64,000 bases of DNA from Lachnospiraceae bacterium. Its GTDB lineage: Bacteria > Bacillota > Clostridia > Lachnospirales > Lachnospiraceae. Shown piece after piece: positions 44,093 to 53,470 of the stretch; position 1 is the first letter of the stretch; every line of letters starts with the position of its first letter. Location: contig CAAFVW010000182.1 in the NCBI GenBank assembly GCA_900766575.1, positions 1 to 64,000 on the forward strand. The letters run 5' to 3'. Below the pieces are notes generated by a model. The model worked only from the letters and a program-made list of their open reading frames with translations, did not search any database and had not been told where the DNA came from. Made by a program: the position numbers and the translations under genes.

Positions 44093-45742
44093 TTATCCAA
44101 GCTGTGCGGCCCGAGCCAGCGCATCATCAATATGTGCACATACATTCTCTCTGCCGACCTTGTCAAGGAAACCGCTCTTCTCCATGACATGCATGGGCTG
44201 TTCTCCTACATGGGACAGGATGATCTGGATGTTTTTCTTTTTACAGTCCGCATACAACTGTTCCAGATTATGCATGGCTGTGGCATCAATCGCACTCACA
44301 CTGCGCATACGCAGTACCAGACAGTTCATCTTCTCATCCAGAGTAATCTTCAGAATCTTATCTGCCGCACCGAAGAACAGAGGTCCGCTGACTTCATAGA
44401 CCATCGTATTATGAGGCACCACTCTGAGGGAAAGGCTGTCTGCATCATCCTCATCATCCACATACTTCCAGCCTTCCACTTCGGTCACATCACTCATGCG
44501 CTTCATGAACAGGATCGCTGCCAGCAGAATACCTACCTCGATAGCTACTACCAGGTCGAATACCACGGTCAGGACAAAGGTCGTCACCAGTACAATAATA
44601 TCACTCTTGGGTGCGGTCTTGCATAGGCCCACGAACTTCCGCCAGTCGCACATGTTATACGCCACCATGAACAGAATTGCTGCGATGGTAGGCATGGGAA
44701 TCAGTGCTGCATAAGGCATCAGTACCACAAGAATCAACAATAATGTTACGGAATGTACCATACCGGCGATGGGGGTACGTCCGCCATTTTTCACATTGGC
44801 AGCAGTTCTGGCAATGGCTCCCGTAGCGGGAATACCGCCGAACAGCGCAGAAGTAATATTACCGGCACCCTGTGCGATCAGCTCCATATTGGAACGGTGT
44901 CTGCTGTTCACCATGCTGTCTGCTACTACACAGGAAAGCAGAGACTCTATGGCCGCAAGAATGGCGATGGTAAAGGCATCCGGCAATACGTTCTGCACCG
45001 TCTTCAGACTGAAAGCAGGCAGGGAAATCGTCGGCAGTTTATTGGAAATCTCATACAGATCTCCGATAGTATTCACGTTCATGCGAAGCAACGCCACCAT
45101 GGCACTTCCCACCAGTACGGCAATCAGGGAAGGGGGAATCTTCTTACAGAATCCCGGCAGATACTGCCACAGGATCAGGATCAACAGGCTGATCACGCCA
45201 ACAAGCAATGCCTGCAAATTTATCGTGGAAATAAACTGGAATACCGCTTTCAGCTTATCCATGGTCTCGATCAGCGGTTCTTCGCTTACGATCGTCAGTC
45301 CCAGGAAATCCTTGATCTGGCCGATCAAAATCGTCACGGCAATACCGGAGGTAAAACCGGTGGTAATCGTATAAGGGATAAATTTGATCAGATTGCCCAA
45401 CCGCAAAAATCCCATAAGGATCAGGATCACACCTGCCAGAAGTGTGGCAATGATCAGACCGTCCATACCATTTTTCGCCACAATACCGGCAACGATCGTA
45501 GCAAACGCTGCGGTAGGTCCCGCGATCTGTACACGGCTGCCGCCCAGGAAAGAAATGACAAATCCGGCAGTGATTGCTGTATAAATACCCTTTTCCGGAG
45601 TCACTCCGCTTGCCAGCGCCAGTGCAATGGACAGGGGAAGTGCAATGATTGCCACGATGATACCGGCGATCACGTCTTTTACAAACTGTTCTTTCGTGTA
45701 GCTTTTCATCACAGAGAAAAGCTTCGGTTTCAATTTTTCCAT
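44093..45742 (-). CDS. SulP family anion transporter with STAS domain
   Basis: 549 residues. The N-terminal part has about 11-14 membrane segments with the SulP signature (ALPLSIALALASGVTPEKG, GGSRVQIAGPTAAF). The cytoplasmic STAS domain (about 440-549) contains VLRMRSVSAIDATAMHNLE. Substrates of bacterial SulP include sulfate, bicarbonate and dicarboxylates; nothing here decides. GAGGAGA lies before the ATG at 45742, directly after a terminator-like palindrome. Confidence 0.9.
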   Translation of the reverse strand: MEKLKPKLFSVMKSYTKEQFVKDVIAGIIVAIIALPLSIALALASGVTPEKGIYTAITAGFVISFLGGSRVQIAGPTAAFATIVAGIVAKNGMDGLIIATLLAGVILILMGFLRLGNLIKFIPYTITTGFTSGIAVTILIGQIKDFLGLTIVSEEPLIETMDKLKAVFQFISTINLQALLVGVISLLILILWQYLPGFCKKIPPSLIAVLVGSAMVALLRMNVNTIGDLYEISNKLPTISLPAFSLKTVQNVLPDAFTIAILAAIESLLSCVVADSMVNSRHRSNMELIAQGAGNITSALFGGIPATGAIARTAANVKNGGRTPIAGMVHSVTLLLILVVLMPYAALIPMPTIAAILFMVAYNMCDWRKFVGLCKTAPKSDIIVLVTTFVLTVVFDLVVAIEVGILLAAILFMKRMSDVTEVEGWKYVDDEDDADSLSLRVVPHNTMVYEVSGPLFFGAADKILKITLDEKMNCLVLRMRSVSAIDATAMHNLEQLYADCKKKNIQIILSHVGEQPMHVMEKSGFLDKVGRENVCAHIDDALARAAQLG

Positions 45743-45764
45743 AACATTCTCCTCAGTAAAAAAC

Positions 45765-45811
45765 AAGACTCGCGCGACTTTATAAAAATTTTATAAAGTC
45801 ACGCGAGTCTT
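45765..45811 (-). terminator. 47-base near-perfect palindrome before sulP (terminator or attenuator)
   Basis: Two 23-base arms around one central base (45788), with a single mismatch that becomes G-U in minus-strand RNA. The outer half is GC-rich (AAGACTCGCG), the inner half AT-rich. On the minus strand GTTTTTTACT follows at once, then the sulP Shine-Dalgarno GAGGAGA. The shape is an intrinsic terminator for the upstream cyclase gene, but its place makes it a possible attenuator of sulP. Confidence 0.8.
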
Positions 45812-45840
45812 ATCATATCTCTATTTCGTTTGCTTTGCAA
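45812..45840 (-). promoter_or_regulatory. Candidate promoter abutting the sulP palindrome
   Basis: Minus-strand TTGCAA (45835-45840), a 17-base spacer and TATGAT (45812-45817). The -10 box touches the palindrome, so transcription would begin inside it. Confidence 0.4.
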
Positions 45841-45852
45841 GGATTTTTTGTT

Positions 45853-46905
45853 CTATTCCATAATTCTGTTCTTTCCCGCATTCTTGGCAGCATATAGTTT
45901 GTGGTCTACTGAAGTAAATAAAAGATCCATCTGTTTTGCTGTCTCATAGCATTCCAGTCCCCCGCTGATGGTAATATCCGTCTGTCTGGTCATCCGGGAA
46001 TAAGCAAGCAGTCCTTCCTGAATCTTTTGGAATGACAAAAGAGCCTGTTCTTTGTCATTCGCTTCAAATACCAACATGAATTCTTCTCCACCGAAACGGG
46101 ATGCGATTCCTTTGTCTTCCATTTCATTCAACATCAGTCTTCCGACTTCTCTCAGGACATCATCTCCGTATCCATGTCCATAGGTGTCGTTGACCGCCTT
46201 GAAATCATCGACATCCAAGAGAATGATCCAGAAATTCTTGTCCGGGGTCTGCATCCACTCTTCCACCAACTGCACCAGATATCTGCGGTTATATAACTTC
46301 GTAAGAGGATCATGATTCGCCGCAAACTCCAGATTTTCGCTTAACCGTATCAATTGTTCCTGTTGTCTCTCATAGCTGCGTATCAGCACAAAGATAATCA
46401 TAAATACTGATACGGCAACAATCAGCAGGGAGCCTATGGTAGAGCCAAACATAGTAATTTCATCCATTTGTCTCCATCTTATAGGATTTTCATTGGAATA
46501 TAATATAATAAACAGATATTCCATGAGCATAACAGCAAATGAAACGATCACCATGCGCCTTGGATAAAATACAGCCATTGCAACAACTCCGAGCACAAGA
46601 TAAACAATCGTAGTATTTCCGTAACAATAGTACAAATACGGGAATTCTATCCAGCCTGCCAATAAAATGATAATCACGGCCGGAACCTGGACTTTATGGC
46701 ATAGCAACCCAATCATACCGGTAATCAATAGCGCCAAAAAAAAGATTCCGCAAATAATTGTCGGCGTCTCAAAACCATGCAATAAAAAATTGCTGATTGT
46801 GCCGATCAGGTTGGCAATACTTGCTGTTACCGCAAGAATCTGAAACATTTTCCAGGACATATCCTGCTGCATTTTAGTCTGTTTTTTCTTCTCTTGTACT
46901 TCCAT
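45853..46905 (-). CDS. Membrane diguanylate cyclase (GGDEF protein)
   Basis: 350 residues: six hydrophobic segments in the first 175 residues (an unassigned membrane sensor), a short coiled linker, and a GGDEF domain (about 195-350) with DPLTKLYNRR, the substrate helix DVDDFKAVNDTYGHGYGDD and the active-site loop GGEEF at 272-276. It should make cyclic di-GMP from GTP. No RxxD inhibitory site is visible upstream of GGEEF, so product feedback is probably absent. It follows miaB. Confidence 0.92.
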   Translation of the reverse strand: MEVQEKKKQTKMQQDMSWKMFQILAVTASIANLIGTISNFLLHGFETPTIICGIFFLALLITGMIGLLCHKVQVPAVIIILLAGWIEFPYLYYCYGNTTIVYLVLGVVAMAVFYPRRMVIVSFAVMLMEYLFIILYSNENPIRWRQMDEITMFGSTIGSLLIVAVSVFMIIFVLIRSYERQQEQLIRLSENLEFAANHDPLTKLYNRRYLVQLVEEWMQTPDKNFWIILLDVDDFKAVNDTYGHGYGDDVLREVGRLMLNEMEDKGIASRFGGEEFMLVFEANDKEQALLSFQKIQEGLLAYSRMTRQTDITISGGLECYETAKQMDLLFTSVDHKLYAAKNAGKNRIME

Positions 46906-46924
46906 TTCCTTTATCCTTTTTGTC

Positions 46925-47012
46925 TGCCGGAGTCACAGATACCCGGCTTTCCCGCAGTAGGTAATATCACGATTTTTCCGTTCTGCGAACTCTTGGAATC
47001 GTTACAAATATT
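46925..47012 (-). promoter_or_regulatory. Possible structured leader of the diguanylate cyclase gene
   Basis: Three complementary pairs in minus-strand RNA: ACGATT/AATCGT (46969-46974 with 46997-47002, extendable), CGCAG/CTGCG (46953-46957 with 46983-46987), and a GCCGG/CCGGC hairpin (46926-46930 with 46943-46947). The second pair crosses the first, suggesting a pseudoknot. I cannot match it to a known riboswitch. Confidence 0.3.
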
Positions 47013-47034
47013 CGTAATCCAGAGGGCTTTTTTA

Positions 47035-48450
47035 CTATGGACGAACGATATGCCCCATGTAATAAAAGCCATGGCATTCATCCAACGCTACATTCACAAT
47101 TTTCCCGATCAGGGAAGCATCTCCGGGGAAATGCACCAGTGTATTGTTGGACATTCTGCCGGTTACGAGGGAGCTGTCATTTTCATTGATCTCTTCCACC
47201 AGTACATCTGTGATCTGTCCCTGGTATCTTCCCACCTGTTCTCTGGCCGTCTCCTGTACGGTCTTCAGCACGCGGTCAAACTGCTCTTTCACCTGTTCTT
47301 CCGGCACCTGTTCCATAGCGGCAGCCGGGGTTCCGGTACGTTTGGAATAGATAAAGGTAAAGGCGTTGTCATATTTCACACGGCGGATCACATCGATGGT
47401 ATCATCCACATCTTCCTTCGTCTCTCCGGGGAATCCCACGATGATATCCGTAGTAATGGCCATATCCGGTATCTCCCTGCGGATCTTCTCCGCCAGCTCC
47501 AGATACTGTTCCTTGGTATATCTGCGGTTCATGGCTTTTAAGATCTTCGTGGAACCGGACTGTAAAGGCAGATGCAGATGTCGGCAGATCTTTTTCGAGT
47601 TTTTCATTACCTCGATCAGTTCATCCGACAGATCCTTGGGATGAGAGGTCATAAAGCGGATTCTCTCAAGACCCTCGATTTTCTCCACTTCCTGCAACAA
47701 TTGTGCAAAAGTGATGGGCTCCTCCAGATTCTTACCGTAGGAATTTACATTCTGACCGAGCAGCATGATCTCTACCACGCCGTCTGCCACCAGATTTTCA
47801 ATTTCACGGATGATATCCTTGGGATTACGGCTGCGTTCTCTGCCGCGGACATACGGCACGATACAATAACTGCAGAAATTGTTGCAGCCGAACATAATAT
47901 TGATACCGGATTTGAAGGAATACTTTCTCTCCACCGGAAGATCTTCCACGATCTTATCCGTATCCTTCCAGATATCAATGATCATTCCCTCGTTTTCAAA
48001 CAGGGACGTTAAAAGCTCCGCGAATTTGAATATATTGTGGGTTCCGAAGATCAGATCCACGAACCGGTAGCTTGTCTTGATCTTCTCAATGACAGAAGGC
48101 TCCTGCATCATACATCCGCACAGCGCAATCTTCATATGGGGATTTTTCTTCTTATAGCCGTTTAATACCCCCAGTCGTCCATAGACACGCTGGTTGGCAT
48201 TGTCTCTGACGGTACAGGTGTTATATATTACAAAATCCGCATTTTCATCCTCGACAATCTCATAACCGACTTTTTCCAGGATACCCACCAGTTTCTCAGA
48301 ATCCCTGGCATTCATCTGACACCCGAAGGTTGTCACGCAGCAGGTAGGTTTTCTGCCCAGTTCTTCGCCAAGCTTCGCCACATAGCCGGAGGCCTTCTCC
48401 ATGAAATAATACTGTCTTTCCGTTTCATTCATTTGTGATACATTCGTCAT
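47035..48450 (-). CDS. miaB: tRNA-2-methylthio-N6-dimethylallyladenosine synthase MiaB
   Basis: Radical SAM methylthiotransferase acting on i6A37 made by MiaA. 471 residues: an N-terminal UPF0004 domain with three cluster cysteines (TFGCQMNARDSE, YNTCTVRDNA, ALCGCMMQEP), the radical SAM motif CNNFCSYC near residue 190, and a C-terminal TRAM domain. AAAGG lies somewhat far from the ATG. Confidence 0.95.
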   Translation of the reverse strand: MTNVSQMNETERQYYFMEKASGYVAKLGEELGRKPTCCVTTFGCQMNARDSEKLVGILEKVGYEIVEDENADFVIYNTCTVRDNANQRVYGRLGVLNGYKKKNPHMKIALCGCMMQEPSVIEKIKTSYRFVDLIFGTHNIFKFAELLTSLFENEGMIIDIWKDTDKIVEDLPVERKYSFKSGINIMFGCNNFCSYCIVPYVRGRERSRNPKDIIREIENLVADGVVEIMLLGQNVNSYGKNLEEPITFAQLLQEVEKIEGLERIRFMTSHPKDLSDELIEVMKNSKKICRHLHLPLQSGSTKILKAMNRRYTKEQYLELAEKIRREIPDMAITTDIIVGFPGETKEDVDDTIDVIRRVKYDNAFTFIYSKRTGTPAAAMEQVPEEQVKEQFDRVLKTVQETAREQVGRYQGQITDVLVEEINENDSSLVTGRMSNNTLVHFPGDASLIGKIVNVALDECHGFYYMGHIVRP

Positions 48451-48492
48451 ATTAAAAAGTTTTGCCTTTCTAAATCTGTTTTTTGTCTCTCA

Positions 48493-49728
48493 CTAACGAT
48501 TCGCATATTTCTCCGCGATTGCAAGCAAAAGCTCTGTTGTTTTTTCCATGGACTGCACGCATGCATACTCATATCTGCCGTGATAATTCTCTCCGCCAGT
48601 ACACAGATTCGGACAGGGAAGTCCCATAAAGGACAGTCTGGCACCGTCTGTACCTCCGCGGATCGGAGAAATCTTCGGTTCGATTCCAAGCTCTTCCATT
48701 GCCGCTTTCGCATTGTCAATCAGATGCATATGCTGCTTAATGATCTCACGCATATTATAGTAAGAATCCTTCATATCCACCACAACAGTTCCCGCACCGT
48801 ATTTCCGGTTCAGAAAATCGGCACAGGCCATAAACATCTCCTTTTTCTGCTCGAACAACTTTTTGTCATGATCGCGGATGATATAATCGGCAACAACTTT
48901 CTCCACGTTACCCTGCATTGCATCCAGATGGAAAAATCCCTCATAGCCTTCCGTATACATGGGCTTCTGCTCCATCGGCAGCAGACTCTGGAATTCCTGT
49001 GCAATCAGCATGGCATTCTTCATCTTGCCCTTGGCGGAACCGGGATGTACGCTTCTGCCGTATACATGCAGCTTTGCTCCGGCTGCATTGAAATTCTCGT
49101 ATTCCAGTTCACCCAATGCACCGCCGTCCACAGTATAAGCATAATCCGCCCCGAACAGCTTCACATCAAAATAATCCGCTCCGGCACCGACTTCCTCGTC
49201 CGGAGTGAAACCGATTCGGATCTTGCCATGTTTTTTCTCCGGATGCGCAAGCAGCTCCTCCGCCATGGTCATGATCTCTGCTACACCAGCCTTGTCATCG
49301 GCTCCGAGCAATGTGGTTCCGTCCGTCACGATCAGATCTTTTCCTGCATAATTTAGCAGTTCCGGGAAATCTGCCACCTTCATGACGATATTCTCTGAAG
49401 AGTTCAATACAATGTCTTTTCCGTCATACTTCTCCACGATCCTGGGATTTACATTGGTATCCGTTACCGCCGGCGAGGTATCCATATGGGAGATAAATCC
49501 CAGAACCGGAGCGTTATCACAGCCTGCGGATGCCGGAATCGTGGCATATACATAACAGTGCTCTTTATCATAGGTGATCTCGGTCGCCCCCATGGTCTCC
49601 AGTTCCGACACCAACAGCCTTGCCAGATCATGCTGTTTCATGGTGCTGGGTATTGTGTTGCTTTCCTCTGCTGATTGGGTGTCAATTTTCACGTATTTTA
49701 AAAATTTTTCAATCGTTCTGCTCATAAT
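48493..49728 (-). CDS. pepT: Peptidase T (tripeptide aminopeptidase)
   Basis: M20 zinc metallopeptidase releasing N-terminal residues from tripeptides, 411 residues. Metal and catalytic motifs: [10 protein letters not shown] (His, Asp), [12 protein letters not shown] (bridging Asp), [13 protein letters not shown] (Glu pair), YTVDGG and the late GTDGARLS and [14 protein letters not shown] precedes the ATG at 49728. Confidence 0.96.
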   Translation of the reverse strand: MMSRTIEKFLKYVKIDTQSAEESNTIPSTMKQHDLARLLVSELETMGATEITYDKEHCYVYATIPASAGCDNAPVLGFISHMDTSPAVTDTNVNPRIVEKYDGKDIVLNSSENIVMKVADFPELLNYAGKDLIVTDGTTLLGADDKAGVAEIMTMAEELLAHPEKKHGKIRIGFTPDEEVGAGADYFDVKLFGADYAYTVDGGALGELEYENFNAAGAKLHVYGRSVHPGSAKGKMKNAMLIAQEFQSLLPMEQKPMYTEGYEGFFHLDAMQGNVEKVVADYIIRDHDKKLFEQKKEMFMACADFLNRKYGAGTVVVDMKDSYYNMREIIKQHMHLIDNAKAAMEELGIEPKISPIRGGTDGARLSFMGLPCPNLCTGGENYHGRYEYACVQSMEKTTELLLAIAEKYANR

Positions 49729-49755
49729 CTCACTCCTGTTTTTTAACTGCACAAA

Positions 49756-49799
49756 ACAACTGTCCGGTCTTACGCTTCATTACAGATCTGGGCAGTTGT
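49756..49799 (-). terminator. Probable terminator of the alanine/sodium symporter gene
   Basis: ACAACTG (49756-49762) pairs with CAGTTGT (49793-49799), with a T-rich stretch following on the minus strand. The loop is long. Confidence 0.45.
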
Positions 49800-49840
49800 A
49801 TCCTATTTATCATATCACGGTGCAATCGCCGCTTCAATAG

Positions 49841-51235
49841 CTAAAAATCATATTTCCGTATTACGGGGCAAATATTCGGAGCCAGTACCAGCACCATGAT
49901 CAGATTCGGAATCGCCATCAGTCCATTGCAGATATCTGAAAAATCCCACACAGCCTCCAGGGAACACACCGTCCCCAGGAATACCGCCGCTGTGTACATC
50001 AACCGATACCACTTCGTTCTCCCGCAACCACCGTTTAAGAATTCAAACGCCTTCTCCCCCTGATATTCCCATGCAATGATGGTCGCAAACGCAAACAATA
50101 CAATGGAAACAGTCAAAAGTCCTTCCCCTGTTCTTCCAAAAGTCGATGAAAATACCTCAAGCATAAGTGCTGTTCCATTCAACAACTCACCATAAGCATC
50201 CGTCTGTCCCAATACCCCGCTGGCTGCGATTGCAAGGCCCGTCAAAGTGCAGATCACGATCGTATCAATGAATACTCCTGTCATGCTGATATATCCCTGT
50301 CTTACCGGGTCCTGTGTCTCTGCACAGGCTGCACTGATTCCGGCTGCACCGAGTCCCGCTTCGTTGGAGAACACTCCTCTGGATATTCCATATCGCAGGG
50401 CCGCCTTTCCGGAACACCGCAGACCACTCATCGCAGAAACCGAAAATCCCATGACACCTCCCGCTGCAGACTCCGGGCAGAAAGCACCATATAAAATCTG
50501 CAATATTCCTGCAGGAAGATTCTGTAAATGAGTAAAAATCACCATTCCTGTTCCAAACAGGTAGAAAACAGCCATGCAGGGCACCAGATATTCTGTCACT
50601 CTGGCAATCCTGCGGATTCCACCAAATACAGCCATTATGACCGCTACGCAGAGACATATTCCGGATACTGCCGGTCTCACATGGAATGTCTCCTGCAGTG
50701 CCTGTGCAATCGAATTTCCCTGTGTCATATTTCCCATACCAATAGAGGCAAACACAGCAAACAAAGCAAATAAATATGCCAGTATTTTCCCCACTCCAGG
50801 ACAGGGAAATACATCACGCAATACATACATCGGTCCGCCCGTGGGGGCTCCCTTATGATCTACGATCCGATAGCGGACGCACAGAGTACTTTCCACCAGT
50901 TTGGTAGATAAACCGATCACACCGGACAACAGCATCCAGAACAAGGCCCCCGGTCCTCCCAGTACCATGGCTGTTGCTACTCCGACAATATTTCCCGTAC
51001 CAATCGTCGCCGCAAGTTCCGTTGTCAGCGCTGAGAAAGCAGTAACTTCTTTCTCCCCCTTCCGGTTTCTGCTCTCCGCACAAAACACTGTCCCCAATGC
51101 TTTTATCAGATTTCTGACCGGCAGGAAACGCAGGCGAATCATCAGATAGCCTCCTGTTCCCAACAATAAAATAATAAGCCAGGGCCCCCATATGATCTCA
51201 TCTAACCGTGACAAACTCTGCTCTGGTATCCTCAT
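49841..51235 (-). CDS. Sodium:alanine symporter family (AGCS) transporter
   Basis: 464 residues, about 11 membrane segments, matching AGCS (AlsT/DagA): ALTTELAATIGTGNIVGVATA at the N-terminal substrate/Na+ site, GGPGALFWML, and the family stretch APTGGPMYVLRD. It imports alanine, glycine or glutamine with Na+; the substrate is not resolved. The upstream gap of 160 bases diverges to cotJA. Confidence 0.9.
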   Translation of the reverse strand: MRIPEQSLSRLDEIIWGPWLIILLLGTGGYLMIRLRFLPVRNLIKALGTVFCAESRNRKGEKEVTAFSALTTELAATIGTGNIVGVATAMVLGGPGALFWMLLSGVIGLSTKLVESTLCVRYRIVDHKGAPTGGPMYVLRDVFPCPGVGKILAYLFALFAVFASIGMGNMTQGNSIAQALQETFHVRPAVSGICLCVAVIMAVFGGIRRIARVTEYLVPCMAVFYLFGTGMVIFTHLQNLPAGILQILYGAFCPESAAGGVMGFSVSAMSGLRCSGKAALRYGISRGVFSNEAGLGAAGISAACAETQDPVRQGYISMTGVFIDTIVICTLTGLAIAASGVLGQTDAYGELLNGTALMLEVFSSTFGRTGEGLLTVSIVLFAFATIIAWEYQGEKAFEFLNGGCGRTKWYRLMYTAAVFLGTVCSLEAVWDFSDICNGLMAIPNLIMVLVLAPNICPVIRKYDF

Positions 51236-51395
51236 TGTTTTCTCATTTTCCGGTCTGATTTTTATATATTTATTTTTCTCTGTGTGATTCTATTCCATTT
51301 CCATACCCGTAGCCCTGTAAAATGCAGCCGCGCTTCGCACTCTTTTTCGCTCCGGTCATATCATATAATAAATGAATTTTTCGGAAAGGATCGCT

Positions 51396-51566
51396 ATGAA
51401 AGACTATTCTTTTGAAGAACATTTTGAAAAATATCCCCTTGCCATGGCTTATGTTCCCTGGCAGCATTTCACCAAAATGTACGAGAATCTGGAAAAAGGG
51501 TATCAGGCCGGCACCATTTTCCCGGAACTCAACAAACCCTTTACAGGAAGGAGATGTGTCGGATGA
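51396..51566 (+). CDS. cotJA: Spore coat associated protein CotJA
   Basis: 56 residues, typical for CotJA: Y-P-L-AMAYVPWQ and the F.KMYENLEKGYQAGTIFPEL core followed by LNKPF. GAAAGGA precedes the ATG at 51396. It is the first gene of cotJABC, made in the mother cell during sporulation. CATATAATA at 51362-51370 resembles a sporulation-sigma -10 box, but no matching -35 is seen. The stop overlaps cotJB (ATGA). Confidence 0.88.
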   Translation: MKDYSFEEHFEKYPLAMAYVPWQHFTKMYENLEKGYQAGTIFPELNKPFTGRRCVG

Positions 51567-51817
51567 ACAGCGAGGCAAAAATGCTGCATGACATCGGTAT
51601 CGCAGACTTTGTGCTGACAGATCTTATGTTGTATCTGGATACACATCCTACGGATCAGAATGCCATGGAATATTTTAATCACTACGCAAGAATCAAAACA
51701 CAGATGGAACGGGAATTCTCCAGAGACTATTACCCGCTGCGCAAGGATCTGGCAGAGAGCAATCGGGAATGGCGGTGGGGCAAAGCTCCCCTGCCCTGGG
51801 AAGGAGGATGTGACTGA
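51563..51817 (+). CDS. cotJB: Spore coat protein CotJB
   Basis: 84 residues with the CotJB domain: LTDLMLYLDTHPTDQNA, an internal F.HY motif, and the C-terminal WRWGKAPLPWEGG stretch, a family hallmark. The ATG at 51563 is chosen over 51554 because AGGAAGGAG lies nine bases before it. Stop and cotJC start overlap (TGATG). Confidence 0.92.
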   Translation: MNSEAKMLHDIGIADFVLTDLMLYLDTHPTDQNAMEYFNHYARIKTQMEREFSRDYYPLRKDLAESNREWRWGKAPLPWEGGCD

Positions 51818-52431
51818 TGTGGAGTTATGAAAAAAGATTACAATTCCCGGTAAAGATCAAGGAACCCAATGCCAGACTGGCACAGGCCATCATCTCCCAA
51901 TACGGTGGACCTGACGGAGAAATGGGCGCCAGCATGCGTTATCTGTCCCAGCGGTATTCCATGCCGTTTAAAGAAGTAGCGGGACTGCTGACGGATATCG
52001 GCACAGAGGAACTTGGGCATCTGGAGATGGTTGCCGCCATCGTCCACCAGCTGACCCGCAATCTCTCCATGGAAGAAATCGAAAAAAGCGGCTTTGCCAA
52101 TTATTATGTAGATCATACCATCGGTGTCTGGCCCCAGGCAGCAGGCGGGATTCCCTTCAATGCCTGTGAATTCCAGGTAAAAGGCGACATCATCACAGAT
52201 CTGCACGAGGATATGGCTGCGGAGCAGAAAGCCCGTTCCACCTACGACAATATCCTTCGTCTGATCAAGGATCCCGACGTCTGCGAGCCCATTAAATTCC
52301 TGCGGGCCCGGGAAATTGTCCATTATCAGCGTTTTGGGGAAGCCCTCCGCATTGCACAGGATCATCTGGACTCCAGGAACTTCTATGCATTTAATCCCGG
52401 TTTTGACCGTTGTGATTCCTGCGAAAATTAA
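51817..52431 (+). CDS. cotJC: Spore coat manganese catalase-like protein CotJC
   Basis: 204 residues related to dimanganese catalases. Metal ligands are expected in TEELGHLEM (Glu, His), LHEDMAAEQKA and REIVHYQRFGE (Glu, His). The QYGGPDGEMGASMRYLSQRY opening is typical. In the coat it may protect spores from peroxide, but activity is inferred. AGGAGG lies nine bases before the ATG. A strong hairpin follows. Confidence 0.95.
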   Translation: MWSYEKRLQFPVKIKEPNARLAQAIISQYGGPDGEMGASMRYLSQRYSMPFKEVAGLLTDIGTEELGHLEMVAAIVHQLTRNLSMEEIEKSGFANYYVDHTIGVWPQAAGGIPFNACEFQVKGDIITDLHEDMAAEQKARSTYDNILRLIKDPDVCEPIKFLRAREIVHYQRFGEALRIAQDHLDSRNFYAFNPGFDRCDSCEN

Positions 52432-52444
52432 CAGCCATTACTAA

Positions 52445-52494
52445 GAAATTCCGTACAACATATTCCTGCATCAGGAATGTTTGTACGGAATTTC
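52445..52494. terminator. Bidirectional terminator between cotJC and degV
   Basis: 14-bp perfect outer stem (GAAATTCCGTACAA and its complement) plus an inner ATTCCT/AGGAAT stem. It lies between two converging genes. Confidence 0.85.
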
Positions 52495-52512
52495 ATTCAT
52501 CGAAAGATCCGG

Positions 52513-53376
52513 TTATCTCTCTTCTCCCATAAAGAACAATGCCAGCGTTCCGGGACCGGAATGGGAACCGATCGTAGGTCCCACGTAATTGATCAGGAAG
52601 CTTTCCATGCCGAAACGCTCCTTAATCAGATCTCTCACCAGCTCTGCGGCCGGCAGATCATCTCCGTGACTGATGAAAATAATATCATTCTGGTCACGAT
52701 AGGATCCCATCTTTTCTTCCATGTAATCTACCAGGGCATGCAGGGATTTCTTCCGCCCTCTCACCTTGCCGATGACGATCAGATGACCTTCGTTATCCAC
52801 ATGGAGCTTCGGCTTGATGCCTGCCAGGGTTCCCACAAATGCAGTGGCCTTGCTGACACGTCCGCCACGGTAGAGGTGGTACAGATCATCCACGGTAAAT
52901 ACATGCACCAGATGCAGACGATTGTTTTTCACCCACTCTGCAACCTCCTCTATGGATTTGCCCTGATCTCTCAGTGTCACTGCCTTGTGAACTAACAATC
53001 CTTCTCCCAGGGAAGCACACAGGCTGTCGATCACGATGATGCGGCAATCGGGATTCTCCTCCATGATCTCTTCCGCTGCGACCCGCATACTGTTGTAAGT
53101 ACCGCTCAGTCCCGAAGAAAACGCAATACAGAGAATCTCCTTATTTTCCTTCAGATATTCCATAAAATGGGCTTTGGCCTCCTCCGGATTCACCTGGGAT
53201 GTTGTCGGCATCTTGCCCTGTCTCATCAGTGCATAGAATTCTTTTTCAGGGAGTTCCTGTCCCTGTCCATAAGTCACACCATCCATGATGTAGCTCAGGT
53301 TTATGCATCCGAGATCATGTTCCTTCAGATACTCCACCGGCAGATCGGCAGTACTGTCTGTAACGATTTTAAACAT
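52513..53376 (-). CDS. DegV family fatty-acid-binding protein
   Basis: 287 residues of the DegV/FakB family, which present fatty acids to the FakA kinase for phospholipid synthesis. FKIVTDSTADLP at the start, TTSQVNP, AFSSGLSGTYNS (lipid carboxyl contacts), and a late GPTIGSHSGPG are diagnostic. FakA is not in the window. AGGAGG lies seven bases before the ATG at 53376. Confidence 0.93.
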   Translation of the reverse strand: MFKIVTDSTADLPVEYLKEHDLGCINLSYIMDGVTYGQGQELPEKEFYALMRQGKMPTTSQVNPEEAKAHFMEYLKENKEILCIAFSSGLSGTYNSMRVAAEEIMEENPDCRIIVIDSLCASLGEGLLVHKAVTLRDQGKSIEEVAEWVKNNRLHLVHVFTVDDLYHLYRGGRVSKATAFVGTLAGIKPKLHVDNEGHLIVIGKVRGRKKSLHALVDYMEEKMGSYRDQNDIIFISHGDDLPAAELVRDLIKERFGMESFLINYVGPTIGSHSGPGTLALFFMGEER

Positions 53377-53409
53377 TCTTTGTCCTCCTGATGCTATCAA
53401 TTTTCCCTA

Positions 53410-53438
53410 AGCATACATCAAAAGAACATCCTTTTCAA
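53410..53438 (-). promoter_or_regulatory. Candidate promoter of degV
   Basis: Minus-strand TTGAAA (53433-53438), a 17-base spacer and TATGCT (53410-53415). Confidence 0.4.
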
Positions 53439-53444
53439 TTTTGC

Positions 53445-53470
53445 GTGACAAAAGTGATACATTTTGTCAC
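53445..53470. repeat. Nine-base inverted repeat between spoVAF-like gene and degV
   Basis: GTGACAAAA/TTTTGTCAC with an eight-base loop, touching the spoVAF-like stop and just upstream of the degV -35. It could be a weak terminator or an operator. Confidence 0.5.

Noticed and set aside
44753..45796. Open frame of 347 codons on the plus strand opposite the SulP gene
   Set aside because: His/Gln/Asn-rich shadow translation of membrane-helix codons; SulP on the other strand is clear.
51362..51370. Sigma-E or sigma-K promoter for cotJ
   Set aside because: CATATAATA fits a -10 box of either, but no convincing -35 is found at the required spacing, so it is not listed as a feature.
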